33,313 bases of DNA from an uncultured Clostridia bacterium (GCA_947623655.1 CANQHG010000018.1:1-33313); one strand, 5' to 3'; positions 15,201 to 23,621 are shown, counted from the first letter of the stretch. Notes: generated by a model from the sequence alone, not told the origin. Made by a program: numbers and translations.

Positions 15201-15680
15201 TCCCCTGCCGTCTACGGCGTATTCCCGTTGGTAACCTGCCTGCGCAAGCTGCGCAACGAGCGCCTGCATCTCCGTTTCCATGCCCGTCTCGAGATGAAAG
15301 ACGCGCAATGCTTTGGGAACGGGCTGAACGAGCGCTTCCACGTCGCAAACGAGGATATCCGCCCCATTTTGCCACTCGTAGAGGGCGGTGAGGCGGCGGT
15401 AGAGAGCGTCTTTGGAGCCCGCCCTGCGGTAGAGAAGCACTTCATCCTTTGCGGGAAACAAGACGGTCTTTTTCCCCGAGAGGACGGCGATCGCTTCATA
15501 CGCGCGCTTTGCGGAGAGCGCGTCCGCCGTGATATAGACGGTGCGTCCCTCGGAAAGGGCGGCGATGAGATATTTCGTCTCGTCCGGAACGCCGAAAACC
15601 GCCGAGGGGATCCCTTGGCGGATACTTTCTCTGAGGAGCGAAAATTCGCCCCCTAAGTTTTCGTACGAGAAAAAACTCAT
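12294..15680 (-). CDS. mfd: Transcription-repair coupling factor Mfd
   Basis: A 1128-residue DNA translocase that removes RNA polymerase stalled at lesions and recruits UvrA. Domain order matches the family: a UvrB-like N-terminal region (residues 1-300, with GAFSVRGDILDIWP), the RNA-polymerase-interacting domain (about 470-540, VGDYAVHETYGVGRI), then the helicase motor. The motor has Walker A GDVGFGKT near 618-625, the DEEQ box near 720, TATPIPRTLH and the translocation motif region with QLRGRVGRS. A C-terminal TRCF domain closes it. Length is typical. It starts inside the pth stop codon (four-base overlap), so the two are coupled. Confidence 0.98.
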   Translation of the reverse strand: MSFFSYENLGGEFSLLRESIRQGIPSAVFGVPDETKYLIAALSEGRTVYITADALSAKRAYEAIAVLSGKKTVLFPAKDEVLLYRRAGSKDALYRRLTALYEWQNGADILVCDVEALVQPVPKALRVFHLETGMETEMQALVAQLAQAGYQREYAVDGRGAFSVRGDILDIWPVNAPHPMRIDFFGDEVEAIKPYDEESGERYDKLARTDIVAATDALLCEGEAAAVSEKLREQIARLPVSARSRMQEIAEEIALAGFQSEFVLPLLAGTGEFLKDLAGDALVIPDEGKLIRDKLEGLYREHAERVKLLLEGGEALPCSIDQYIPFDHIARLTAYRTLTLQTFTGNPFLTNPLRIYNYKTTPVRRYLNSVNDLAVDLKAWSQTGYRVMLFCGSGERAEKLKEALSPFALPLSPVTERLEDLRGVVFLPDSLAHGFLVHDVKLAVIGTGDLFTKAVKERRIKKKRGDLFVAPEVGDYAVHETYGVGRITGTKKIETTDGTKEYIALEYKDGDTLYVPVENMDILSKYMGGDSPVLSKIGGGEFERVKARVRASLKKMAFDLKALYAERQEKRGYAFPEYPDLMDEFIAAFPYEDTPDQTTSFEEIKEDMCSTKVMDRLLVGDVGFGKTEVALRAAYLCILAGRQAALMCPSTVLSEQHYRTALDRMKEFGVRVACLNRFRTDKEVAKTLSELANGTIDLIIGTHRLLSSDVRFRDLGLLILDEEQRFGVEHKEKIKNYKRDVDCLTMTATPIPRTLHLSLSGIRDISTIQTPPHARLPVQTYVAEETETLLRDACLREIARGGQIFVLYNRVETIHAFAARLSEIVPEAKICVAHGRMDRNVLEKSVFGFYRGEYDVLVTTTIIENGIDLPNANTLVVIDADRLGISQLYQLRGRVGRSSRLAHAYFTYKPERIMTENASERLKAIMQFTELGSGFRIAMRDLEIRGAGNVLGAEQHGHMDKVGYELYAKILKEELTGVRQENVELDVKATAFIPESYVESNAGRMDCYKQIAEIRGAADYRRVCSSMEESYGPMPKETLNLLIIALMKSYAMKLGVKKVGVNGKGGRLEFTSLDALGSEKVAAAMEAFKGKFRLEMTTSPALTFPFMGDGSKTMVQMTKFLKFASTFA

Positions 15681-16240
15681 CGGTTATATTTGGTCATGAC
15701 GCGCTCGAAGTCTTCGCCCGAGGCAAGAGAGAGCGCCGCTTCCGCCGCACGTCCGCACGCGGCGGTGAACAACTCGTAATCTTCCTTTCTCACTTCCGAA
15801 AGAACGTAATTGATGAGCGGGATATCGACGTCCTCATCCCGAATCCCGATGCGGATACGCGCAAATTCGGTGTAGCCGAGCTCGGCGATGACTGAGCGCA
15901 TGCCGTTGTGTGTGCCCGCGCTACCCGAGGGACGGATCCTCACATGCCCCTTGGGGAGATCGTAGTCGTCGTAAATGACGACAAGCTCCTTGGGCGAGAT
16001 CTTATATTTGGCGGCGAGCTGTTTTACGCTTCGACCCGAGGCGTTCATATACGTCAAAGGACGGGCGATCACGACTTTTTCACCGCCGACATACCCTTCC
16101 GCGACGCTCGCTTCGCACTCTTTCTTCTTGAATTTCACGCCGAGAGCGGCGGCTACGTCCCCCGCCGCCAGAAAGCCCATGTTGTGAAATGTCTTTGCAT
16201 ATTTCTCCTCGGGATTGCCGAGGCCGACGATCAGATACAT
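15677..16240 (-). CDS. pth: Peptidyl-tRNA hydrolase
   Basis: A 187-residue cytoplasmic esterase that frees tRNA from prematurely released peptidyl-tRNA. The active-site residues are visible: N9 in GLGNPEEKY, H19 in FHNMGF, the aspartate of VIYDDYDLP near residues 90-95, and the asparagine of GTHNGMRS. Two segments (RPLTYMNASG and RIRIGIRDED) also fit the family. The ribosome binding site ACGGAG lies upstream of ATG 16240. It is the first gene after the prs terminator and overlaps mfd by four bases, the standard Firmicute pairing. No clear promoter was found in the 50 bases between the terminator and the gene, so some read-through from prs is possible. Confidence 0.98.
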   Translation of the reverse strand: MYLIVGLGNPEEKYAKTFHNMGFLAAGDVAAALGVKFKKKECEASVAEGYVGGEKVVIARPLTYMNASGRSVKQLAAKYKISPKELVVIYDDYDLPKGHVRIRPSGSAGTHNGMRSVIAELGYTEFARIRIGIRDEDVDIPLINYVLSEVRKEDYELFTAACGRAAEAALSLASGEDFERVMTKYNR

Positions 16241-16291
16241 ATATTTGCTCCGTTTTGGGAAATTCAGGGGCGACGCACGGTCTCTGCCATC

Positions 16292-16312
16292 AAAAAACCG
16301 CCTGCGGGCGGT
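16292..16312 (-). terminator. Terminator after prs
   Basis: On the minus strand ACCGCC and GGCGGT form a six-base stem around CGCA and are followed by a run of T (complement of 16292-16297). It separates prs from pth. Confidence 0.85.
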
Positions 16313-16325
16313 CTTTGCGCGGACT

Positions 16326-17273
16326 TCAGTCGTATATTTTGCTCATCGGCTTGTCGAGATACACGTTCTCGATCGCCGCCGCCCAGATGTCTGCCGTGGA
16401 GAGGATCTTCATCATCGGCAACCGTTTGTCTTCGGACAGGTAGACGGTATCGAGCATGACGAGCTCGCCGATCGCCGAATCTGCGAGAAGTTTTAAAGCG
16501 TCGCCCGAAAGAACGGCGTGCGTGCAGCAGGCTTTGATCTCTTTCGCCCCCGCCTCGACGAGCGCCTGCGCGCCCTGGCAGATGGTCCCGCCCGTGTCGA
16601 TCATATCGTCGACGAGAAGGCACCGCTTGCCCGCCACGCTGCCGATGATATTCATGACTTCCATGACGTTTGCGCGGGGACGGCGCTTATCGATAATGGC
16701 GAGAGGAACGCCGAGGCGCTCCGCCACTTTTCTCGAACGGTTGACCGAGCCGATGTCTGGCGAGACGACGATGAAGTCGTCGCTCAGGTTTTCCGCATAG
16801 TAATTATAGAGGGTGGGACCGCCGAGAAGATTATCGACGGGAATGTTGAAAAAGCCTTGGATCTGCGCGGCGTGCAAGTCCATGGTGAGGACTCTGTCCG
16901 CGCCCGCCGAAGTCAGAAGATCGGCGACGAGCTTTGCCGTGATCGGGTCGCGGGAGCGCGCCTTTCTGTCTTGCCGCGCATAGCCGAAATAGGGAATGAC
17001 GGCGGTGATCCGTCCCGCGGAAGCGCGTTTGGCGGCGTCGATCATGATGAGAAGTTCCATCAGATTATCGTTGACGGGTGCGGACGTAGACTGAATGATA
17101 AAGAGGTCGCGGCCGCGCACCGTTTCACCGATATGAACGCTCGTTTCCCCGTCGGAAAATTTGGAAACTTCTACTTCCCCGAGGCTCGTGTTGAGCTTTT
17201 CTGCAATTTTTTTGGCCAAAGGAAGGTTGGAGTTGCCCGCAAACAGCTTGATTTCGTTACCGTGAGTTATCAT
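16326..17273 (-). CDS. prs: Ribose-phosphate pyrophosphokinase (PRPP synthase)
   Basis: A 315-residue class I PRPP synthase that makes phosphoribosyl diphosphate from ribose 5-phosphate and ATP for nucleotide, histidine and tryptophan synthesis. Visible landmarks are the N-terminal FAGNSN segment, STSAPVNDNLMELL, the flexible-loop and ATP region YFGYARQDRKARSRDPITAKL, MDLHAAQIQGFF, and the PRPP loop VDDMIDTGGT at residues 221-230. ATG 17273 was chosen over a longer frame from 17375 because AAAGGAACG lies just upstream, the promoter at 17305-17333 falls inside the longer frame, and family members start here. It has its own promoter and terminator. Confidence 0.97.
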   Translation of the reverse strand: MITHGNEIKLFAGNSNLPLAKKIAEKLNTSLGEVEVSKFSDGETSVHIGETVRGRDLFIIQSTSAPVNDNLMELLIMIDAAKRASAGRITAVIPYFGYARQDRKARSRDPITAKLVADLLTSAGADRVLTMDLHAAQIQGFFNIPVDNLLGGPTLYNYYAENLSDDFIVVSPDIGSVNRSRKVAERLGVPLAIIDKRRPRANVMEVMNIIGSVAGKRCLLVDDMIDTGGTICQGAQALVEAGAKEIKACCTHAVLSGDALKLLADSAIGELVMLDTVYLSEDKRLPMMKILSTADIWAAAIENVYLDKPMSKIYD

Positions 17274-17304
17274 GCGTCGTTCCTTTAAGTTCGGTCGTAT
17301 TCTT

Positions 17305-17333
17305 ATTGTAAGCTTTTTCGGCGGTTTCGTCAA
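17305..17333 (-). promoter_or_regulatory. prs promoter
   Basis: On the minus strand TTGACG (17328-17333), a 17-base spacer and TACAAT (17305-17310). The -35 hexamer is the same as that of the malic enzyme gene. Confidence 0.78.
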
Positions 17334-17359
17334 TCGTTTGAGACCAAAATTTCCCTTTT

Positions 17360-17386
17360 CGCGGGAGATTTTCAATTCTCCCCGCG
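17360..17386. other. Hairpin without T-run between malic enzyme and prs
   Basis: CGCGGGAGA and TCTCCCCGCG form a stem of about nine pairs with one bulged base around an AT-rich loop. On neither strand is it followed by a T-tract, so it is not a standard terminator, although it is the only candidate for ending the malic enzyme transcript. Confidence 0.45.
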
Positions 17387-17408
17387 CGGTGCGGCGGAAG
17401 TTATGGCG

Positions 17409-18581
17409 TTAAGGACGTTTTGCGACGCCCGTCTCTCTTGCCGCTTTCGCAACGGCTTCCGCCACCGCCATATGCGCCTTTTTGTCGTAGGCATAGGGAA
17501 GAATGTAATCTTTTCCGCGTTCTTCGTTTGTGACGCAGGCGGCGATGGCGCGGGAAGCCGCGATCATCATTTCCGCATTGATATCGCTCGCACGGACGTC
17601 GAGCGCGCCGCGGAAGAGCCCCGGGAAGACGAGCACGTTATTGATCTGGTTGGGCTTTTCGGAAGAACCCGTGCCGACGACCGCCGCCCCCGCTTCGATG
17701 GCGTCCTCGCGGGAGATCTCGGGTACGGGATTGGCGCAGGCGAACACGATCGCCCCTTTCGCCATCAAGCGCACCATGTCTTTCGTCACGCAATCGGGTC
17801 CCGAAACGCCGATGAAGACGTCTGCCCCTTTCATTGCGTCGCGCAAGTCTCCGCAAAGATGATTTTTGTTTGTCTGCGCCGCGATCTCGCGCTGGGCGTC
17901 GTTGAAAGAGGTCTCTTCACCGAGGATGCCCTTTCTGTCGCAGAGAATGATGTCGCCCGCGCCCATTCTGAGAAGAAATCTTGCGATGGAAATGCCCGCA
18001 GCCCCCGCGCCGTTGACGACGATCGTGACCTTTTCCATCTGTTTGCCGACTACTTTGAGCGCATTGAGAAGAGCGGCGGAGACAACGATCGCCGTTCCGT
18101 GCTGGTCGTCGTGAAAAACGGGGATATCGAGGTCCTTTTTCAGCCTCTTTTCGATCTCGAAACAGCGCGGCGCGGCGATATCTTCGAGGTTGATGCCGCC
18201 AAAAGATCCCGCGAGAAGCTCGATCGTGCGCACGATCTCATCCGTATTTTTGGAGCGGATACAGAGCGGGATGGCGTCTACGCCGCCGAACGCCTTGAAG
18301 AGAGCGCATTTCCCCTCCATAACGGGCATGCCCGCTTCGGGGCCGATGTCGCCGAGGCCCAAAATTGCCGTGCCGTCGGTGATGACGGGCACAGTGTTCC
18401 AGCGGCGCGTGAGATCGAAACTCTTTTCGGGGTCGTCGCGGATCGCGAGACAAGGTTCGGCGACCCCCGGCGTGTAGGCAAGGGAAAGTTTTTCGCGGCT
18501 GTCTACTTCCACGCGGGAGACAACTTCGATCTTACCTCTCCATTCGGCGTGCTTTTTTAAAGACTCTTCTCTGTAATTCAT
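17409..18581 (-). CDS. Malic enzyme, short bacterial NAD(P)-dependent type
   Basis: A 390-residue enzyme that oxidatively decarboxylates malate to pyruvate. The catalytic pair is visible as Y36 in LAYTPGVAEP and K91 in PVMEGKCALFKAFG. Metal ligands lie in the PVFHDDQHGTA segment. The nucleotide-binding fold has VNGAGAAGISIARFL, followed by DRKGIL, a less clear cofactor-choice site. The length fits the short bacterial class, which lacks the phosphotransacetylase-like domain. The start at 18581 has GGAAGGTGA upstream; an in-frame extension to 18692 would cross the promoter and the preceding terminator. It has a strong promoter of its own and appears monocistronic. Confidence 0.95.
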   Translation of the reverse strand: MNYREESLKKHAEWRGKIEVVSRVEVDSREKLSLAYTPGVAEPCLAIRDDPEKSFDLTRRWNTVPVITDGTAILGLGDIGPEAGMPVMEGKCALFKAFGGVDAIPLCIRSKNTDEIVRTIELLAGSFGGINLEDIAAPRCFEIEKRLKKDLDIPVFHDDQHGTAIVVSAALLNALKVVGKQMEKVTIVVNGAGAAGISIARFLLRMGAGDIILCDRKGILGEETSFNDAQREIAAQTNKNHLCGDLRDAMKGADVFIGVSGPDCVTKDMVRLMAKGAIVFACANPVPEISREDAIEAGAAVVGTGSSEKPNQINNVLVFPGLFRGALDVRASDINAEMMIAASRAIAACVTNEERGKDYILPYAYDKKAHMAVAEAVAKAARETGVAKRP

Positions 18582-18605
18582 AAAGTCACCTTCCTTTTCG
18601 GGGAT

Positions 18606-18634
18606 ATTATATTCCATTTCATTCTTTCCGTCAA
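18606..18634 (-). promoter_or_regulatory. Malic enzyme promoter
   Basis: On the minus strand TTGACG (18629-18634), 17 bases, then a perfect TATAAT (18606-18611). It begins directly after the terminator of the upstream arabinofuranosidase gene. Confidence 0.85.
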
Positions 18635-18637
18635 CTA

Positions 18638-18669
18638 AAATGTCCCGCGCTTTTCGGCGCGGGACATTT
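18638..18669 (-). terminator. Terminator after the first GH51 gene
   Basis: AAATGTCCCGCGC (18638-18650) and GCGCGGGACATTT (18657-18669) are perfect 13-base arms around a six-base loop. The T-tract is short (ATTTTA on the minus strand), but the stem is very stable. It separates the GH51 gene from the malic enzyme promoter. Confidence 0.8.
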
Positions 18670-18693
18670 CCCCTATGACAAACGCTATGCACG

Positions 18694-21072
18694 TTAGTTC
18701 TGTTGTGTGGGAATTCTGAGCACGGTGAGAGAATACGGTTTGAACTCGTAGCCGAAGCTCTGTCCCGTCCAACCGACGGACGACGACACGGGCTGTACCG
18801 GTTGGCTATTGATCGTGTTCCTCACTCTGAAATCTGCGTTGCTGAGTTCGGTGACGTACGCAAACCCTCTGCTCGTTGCGTTCTGTACGTCGATATTCAT
18901 TTTAACGGCTCCCCCCGAGACGTTGACGACTTTCAAGAGAAGGTCTCCCCCCTTGGTCATGCTCGCAACATAGTAGAGCTTGTTGAAAGTCAGGCTGTCG
19001 TCGGGCTTGCTCGTTGCATAGACAAAACTCTCTTCGCCCGCCCACGTCAGTTTGGATTTGAAGAGCGTGGAAGCGCCCTGGTTGTGCATGAAGATCTTTT
19101 GGACGTAGTAGTTCGCCGTACGGACGATCTCCGTGTTCGTGAAGTACATCATGTCGACGTCCCACTGGTTGGCGGTGTTGTCGCCGCCGTATGCGGCCGA
19201 AGAAGACTGATCCGCGACGCCGAACATGGGCGCGTACGCCGCGAGTTTGACGACGCTGCCGTTGCGCTCGTAGCCCGTCATCATCGCCGCTTCCGCAAGC
19301 GCCGTGATGAGCTCGTTATTGGCCTCGGGATAGCCCGAAGCCGCTGTGTTCGCGGAATATTCGCCGACAAACACGCCGTAATAGAGGTCGGGATCGTAGG
19401 CCTGCATGGCATATTCGTCGTACATATCGTAATTGGAGAGCAAGGCAGACCAATTCACATAGTAGTGTTGATCGTGCACGCCGAATTCGGAAATCTCGTC
19501 GATCACGCCCCTTTCAAGCGCCTTTTCCGCAGCGCTCTGCGCCGTGCCCTCTCTCCCTTTTTGAGGATACTGGCAGTCGTTCATCGCCATGGCGTTGCCG
19601 ACGATGGGTTGCACGCCGTATTCTTCGAGCGCCGCACGGAAATCTTCGCTCTGCAGGAATTTTTCGTAATATTTCGTGTAGTAATCGCCGAATTGCTCGT
19701 TGCCGATGCCAACGTAGTCCATTTCGAAAGGTTCTTCATGGCCGAGCGCGGCTCTGAGAGCGCCCCACTTCGTCGTCTTGTCGCCCTTGGCGAATTCGAT
19801 GAGATCGATGGCGTCCTGAATGTAGTCGTCCACTTTTTTGCCGTGACGGCCGTTGAGTTCGATGCCCTTCGCACCGTCCGCCGCGCCGCCGAGATCGGAC
19901 ATGCCGCAGTTGAGAACGGGAACGGCGCTCGCGCCCAGATTTTCGCACAGCGTGAAAAATTCGTAGAAGCCCACGCCGTACTCGAGGTCGTAGCCCCAAA
20001 GGTCGCCGTTCTGGCGCCTTGTGATCCACTCGCCCTGCGTCGTTTCGGTGGTCTCCTGCCCGTCTTTTACGAGGGTGTAAGTGAAAGCGGGAATGGTATC
20101 GTCCCCCGCGTTCGGGCCGTTCTGGACCGCGCCGACGGAGTTTTTCCAATCGTAAACTTCAGTCGTATTCGCGCCGCCGGCCGCAGTGTCGGCGTCGCCC
20201 TCGATGATGCAACCGCCCGGGAAACGGATAAATTTGGGACCGAGTTCCTCGATCGCGTCATAGACAAACTGCTTGATGCCGCCCTTTGCATGAGTCGTCT
20301 CGAGAGAAATGCCGTCGAGATAGTAAGTTCCGGCCTGATCGAACGCAATGCGGAACGAAACGCCGGCGGCCGCCGTGTCGCTCGCCTTGAGCGTGGCCTG
20401 ATACTTGACCCATGTGTTGCCGCCCTTGACCGCAATCGTCTTTTCGGCATACGTCGCGGAGGCTCCCTTGAGGCTGACCGTCATGTTGACGTCCGCAGCA
20501 GACTTCACGAATGCGGAAAAGATGTAATCAACGTCCTTTTCCACGGCGATCGGAACATAGCGGTGCCCCGTCGAAAAGACGCCGCCCCCCGCCGCCGTCA
20601 CGGTGACGGCCGCATAGTTGGCGTTGACCCCGCGTGCGCCGTACTCCGTTTCGTTCTTCAGAACGCCGTCCGTGTTCTGCACGGAGATCGAAGCGGTATC
20701 CGCCGCCCAGCCTTCCGCCCTGTTGCCGCCGAACGTCTCGAACGAGCCGTTCACGAGAAGATTGTCGTCGAGAAGGTAGCCGGCATAGTTGATGTCTTCG
20801 AGAAAGACGCCGAAAAGCGACTCGGAGATCGAATAATTTTTGTTGACGCTGCCGTCGAGCGCGAGCGTCACGTCTTTATCCGTAAACGCAGAGACCGTTT
20901 TATCGGGCGTGGGAAGTTCGGGAAGGGTGGACGAAGGCGGCGTGTTGCCATTTTCGTTTTGATTCCCGTCGTTGGTCCCGTCGCCGTTGTCCCCGCCGTT
21001 GCACCCCGCAAAGAGCGAGAGCGCAAAAACGGAAGAGAGCGCAAGTGCAAACAGTTTTGTGATCTGTTTCAT
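18694..21072 (-). CDS. GH51 alpha-L-arabinofuranosidase, surface lipoprotein A
   Basis: A 792-residue exported glycosidase expected to remove terminal arabinofuranose from arabinan or arabinoxylan. Residues 1-24 form a lipoprotein signal (LFAGC, C24), followed by a flexible Asn/Gly/Asp linker to about 50. A first catalytic strand (LFGVFLEDINYAG) is interrupted by a jelly-roll carbohydrate-binding-like insert (about 115-265, from NGSFE to YYLDGISLE). The TIM barrel resumes with FIRFPGGCIIEG. The acid/base is E459 in GIGNEQF and the nucleophile E571 in VFVGEYSAN. A C-terminal beta domain ends the protein. ATG 21072 was chosen by the signal peptide and AAGGGGGAAA upstream. It is a paralogue of the neighbouring gene, with its own promoter and terminator. 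Confidence 0.93.
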   Translation of the reverse strand: MKQITKLFALALSSVFALSLFAGCNGGDNGDGTNDGNQNENGNTPPSSTLPELPTPDKTVSAFTDKDVTLALDGSVNKNYSISESLFGVFLEDINYAGYLLDDNLLVNGSFETFGGNRAEGWAADTASISVQNTDGVLKNETEYGARGVNANYAAVTVTAAGGGVFSTGHRYVPIAVEKDVDYIFSAFVKSAADVNMTVSLKGASATYAEKTIAVKGGNTWVKYQATLKASDTAAAGVSFRIAFDQAGTYYLDGISLETTHAKGGIKQFVYDAIEELGPKFIRFPGGCIIEGDADTAAGGANTTEVYDWKNSVGAVQNGPNAGDDTIPAFTYTLVKDGQETTETTQGEWITRRQNGDLWGYDLEYGVGFYEFFTLCENLGASAVPVLNCGMSDLGGAADGAKGIELNGRHGKKVDDYIQDAIDLIEFAKGDKTTKWGALRAALGHEEPFEMDYVGIGNEQFGDYYTKYYEKFLQSEDFRAALEEYGVQPIVGNAMAMNDCQYPQKGREGTAQSAAEKALERGVIDEISEFGVHDQHYYVNWSALLSNYDMYDEYAMQAYDPDLYYGVFVGEYSANTAASGYPEANNELITALAEAAMMTGYERNGSVVKLAAYAPMFGVADQSSSAAYGGDNTANQWDVDMMYFTNTEIVRTANYYVQKIFMHNQGASTLFKSKLTWAGEESFVYATSKPDDSLTFNKLYYVASMTKGGDLLLKVVNVSGGAVKMNIDVQNATSRGFAYVTELSNADFRVRNTINSQPVQPVSSSVGWTGQSFGYEFKPYSLTVLRIPTQQN

Positions 21073-21097
21073 GAAATTTCCCCCTTCTTTGGCTTTT

Positions 21098-21125
21098 ATT
21101 ATAGCACAAAAAAAAGATTTGGCAA
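21098..21125 (-). promoter_or_regulatory. Promoter of GH51 gene A
   Basis: On the minus strand TTGCCA (21120-21125), 16 bases, then TATAAT (21098-21103). The bases around the -10 box (TTTTTGTG, then TATAATAAAA) closely match those of the GH51 gene B promoter. Confidence 0.78.
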
Positions 21126-21190
21126 TACTATTTGAAAAAATTTTTAAGCATTTCATAAAAAAGTAAAGGAAACCCTTTCCGCGTTTGCAT

Positions 21191-21219
21191 AAAAAAAGAC
21201 CACGGCATATACCGTGGTC
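21191..21219 (-). terminator. Terminator after GH51 gene B
   Basis: GACCACGG (21198-21205) pairs with CCGTGGTC (21212-21219). On the minus strand it is followed by seven T (complement of 21191-21197). Confidence 0.92.
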
Positions 21220-21258
21220 GTATGCGGCTTCCCCTTGCGGGAAAGCCCGCGCATGCGG

Positions 21259-23592
21259 TTATTTGGTGCGGATACGGATCGCCGTCACCGTGAAAGGCTT
21301 CAACTCATAGCCGAAAGACGTACCCGTGATCCCGAGCGTGTACTTCTTGGGACGCACCGTCTCCTCATCCAGGGTATTCACTTGGTCGGCAGAGGAAGCG
21401 GAAAGTTCCACGACGTCGGCAATGCCCTTGAGCGCAAGGTCGGAAACGGTGAAATCGACGTTGACTTTCAGCGTCCCGCCGCCGGCGTTGACGAGCTTGA
21501 GAATGACGTCGCCCGTCTCTTTGTCTCTGCTCGCGACATAGAAGACGTCTTTTACCTCTTTCGTCTGCCCCCCTGCTGTGGACGTATATACGGTGGTCGG
21601 CTCGGCAAAACCGTCGGCATATTTGATGGAAGCGTTGACCTTGTAGTCGCCCGTGTTCTGCATGAACAGCTGCTGGACGTAGTAATTGGGCGTGAGAAGA
21701 ACCATTTCGTTGGAGAAATACATCATGTCGACCGCCCACTGCTTATCCGTTGTGGCGGAGCCGAACATGGGCGCATAGGCGGCGAGCTTGACGATATCGC
21801 CGTTGCGCTCGAAGCCCGTCATCATGGCGGCCTCGGCAAGGGCGGTGATCATACTGTTGTCCGTATGGGCGTATTGGACGCTGTCGTTCGCGCGCGGCGC
21901 TCTGATCGACTGGCTGTTGACGGCATATTCGCCGACGAACACTTCGTAGTAATTTTTCTCGTCTTCGGAAGGACGGGTATAGTTGTCGTAGAGGTCGGTA
22001 TTGTCGAGGAAGTCGATAAAATTGACGTAGTAATGCTGGTCGACGACGCCGTATGCGGCAACGTTCTCGACGACGCCCATCGAAACGGCGCTCTTGGCCG
22101 CGGTCTGCGCCATACCTCTTCTGTTGAGATCGGGATCTTCGCAGTGTTCGAACAGCGTGCAGTTGCCGACAATCGTCTTGACGTTGTAATCTTTCAGCGC
22201 CTTTTGGAAAGCGTCGTTTTTGAGGAATTTTTCGTAGTAGTTAACATAATAGCTATCCCACTGCTCGTTGCCGACGCCGATATAGTCCATTTCAAAGGGT
22301 TCGGGGTGCCCCATGAGTTCGCGGATATGTCCCCATTCCGTCGACGTGTCGCCCTTGGCAAATTCGATGAGATCGATGGCGTCCTGAATGTAGTCGTCGA
22401 CGCCGTTGCCGTATCTGCCGGGAAGAGCGTTGAAAGGATTGCGCGTCTGGCAAGAGAGACCGCAGTTGACGATCGGAATGGCCTTGGCGCCCAAACTCTC
22501 GCAGAGAAGGAAGTATTCATAGAAGCCGATGCCGTACTCGTGCGGGTAGTAGATGCCCTCCCCCTGCCAGATGTTTCCGTTGGGGATACGGGTCGCCCAT
22601 TCGCCGTACGTCGTCGCCGTGCTCTCCTTGCCGTCTTGATAGAGTTTATAAGTGAAAGCGGGAAGGGTGTCGTTGCCGTCTTGTTTGACGGCGCCGATCG
22701 AGTTCTTCCAATCGTAGGCGTTGTTGATGTTCGTTCCCTCGATGACGCAGCCGCCCGGGAAACGGAAGAATGCGGGCGAAAGATCGGAAATGGCTCTGTA
22801 GAGGTAATTTTTGAACCCTGCGGTGGCGTCAAGCGTTTCAAATTGCACGGCGTCGAGCAGAATTTCGCTGTCGGCATTCGCAAAAGAAATCTGCAAAGCG
22901 ATATTTCTCCTGCCCGTCTTGTCGGCCGTAAGCGTCTCCTGCACTTTGATCCATTCGTCGTCGGGAGCGGTGACGGAGAACGTCTTTTCGGCGAAGACGT
23001 CCGTGCCGTCCGTGGCCTTCAGCGTGATCTCGCCCGTGTAGCCGCGCAAAAAGGCGGAGAAGAGATAATCTTTTTTGCTCTGGATATACATCGGCGCCTT
23101 CTGGAAGCCGTTGTTGGAGATCGTGCCGCCCGCGGGCGTTGAGATCCTGGCGTAGTACGGGCTGTTTTCATGCAGTTTCTTGTCGCCCGTCACCGTCTCG
23201 AAAGAGAGGCCGCCGCCCGCCGACCATGCATAGTTGTGATCGAAATTAGACACAGCGGTCGTGCTCTCAAAGTTGCCGTTTGCGAGAAGATTGTCGTCGA
23301 GCGCCTGCGAAGCATAGTTGATGTCTTCGAGGAAGAGCCCGAAGAGATCGCCCGAGACGGCGCGTTCGGGATTGGTGGTGTTGATCTTTCCCGTGAGCGA
23401 AAGGGTCGCGTTGCCGTCCTGATAGACGGGAGCCTCTTTATCGGCCTTTTCGACTGGATCGTTTTGCTCGTTGTTATGATCGTTATCGTTTTTATTGCCG
23501 TCGTCGTTTGTTTTTTCGCCGCAGCCCGCAAGGACAGAGAGCGACAAAAGCGCGCTCAGCCCCAATGCGAAAAGTTTTTTGCCTGTTTTCAT
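21259..23592 (-). CDS. GH51 alpha-L-arabinofuranosidase, surface lipoprotein B
   Basis: A 777-residue paralogue of lipoprotein A in tandem with it. Residues 1-24 are a signal with lipobox VLAGC (C24), followed by an Asn/Asp-rich linker. The first catalytic strand (LFGLFLEDINYA) is followed by a jelly-roll-like insert (about 105-250) and then FFRFPGGCVIEG. The acid/base is E443 in GVGNEQW and the nucleophile E555 in VFVGEYAVN. The C-terminal beta domain ends with FGYELKPFTVTAIRI. Both catalytic acids are intact, so it should be active. The start has AAGGGGGAAA upstream. Differences from A are concentrated in the insert, so the two may prefer different arabinose linkages; that is inference. Confidence 0.93.
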   Translation of the reverse strand: MKTGKKLFALGLSALLSLSVLAGCGEKTNDDGNKNDNDHNNEQNDPVEKADKEAPVYQDGNATLSLTGKINTTNPERAVSGDLFGLFLEDINYASQALDDNLLANGNFESTTAVSNFDHNYAWSAGGGLSFETVTGDKKLHENSPYYARISTPAGGTISNNGFQKAPMYIQSKKDYLFSAFLRGYTGEITLKATDGTDVFAEKTFSVTAPDDEWIKVQETLTADKTGRRNIALQISFANADSEILLDAVQFETLDATAGFKNYLYRAISDLSPAFFRFPGGCVIEGTNINNAYDWKNSIGAVKQDGNDTLPAFTYKLYQDGKESTATTYGEWATRIPNGNIWQGEGIYYPHEYGIGFYEYFLLCESLGAKAIPIVNCGLSCQTRNPFNALPGRYGNGVDDYIQDAIDLIEFAKGDTSTEWGHIRELMGHPEPFEMDYIGVGNEQWDSYYVNYYEKFLKNDAFQKALKDYNVKTIVGNCTLFEHCEDPDLNRRGMAQTAAKSAVSMGVVENVAAYGVVDQHYYVNFIDFLDNTDLYDNYTRPSEDEKNYYEVFVGEYAVNSQSIRAPRANDSVQYAHTDNSMITALAEAAMMTGFERNGDIVKLAAYAPMFGSATTDKQWAVDMMYFSNEMVLLTPNYYVQQLFMQNTGDYKVNASIKYADGFAEPTTVYTSTAGGQTKEVKDVFYVASRDKETGDVILKLVNAGGGTLKVNVDFTVSDLALKGIADVVELSASSADQVNTLDEETVRPKKYTLGITGTSFGYELKPFTVTAIRIRTK

Positions 23593-23621
23593 GTATTTCC
23601 CCCTTATTTTAAGTTGGTTTT

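Noticed and set aside
17274-17375. 34-residue N-terminal extension of PRPP synthase
   Set aside because: The extension spans the promoter and has a composition unlike the family. ATG 17273 has a ribosome binding site and the conserved start.
18703-21135. 810-codon plus-strand frame opposite GH51 gene A
   Set aside because: Antisense of a gene with intact catalytic motifs, promoter and terminator; its translation is Arg/Val-rich without recognisable domains.
21214-23142. 642-codon plus-strand frame opposite GH51 gene B
   Set aside because: Same reason as for gene A: a composition artefact of the opposite strand.
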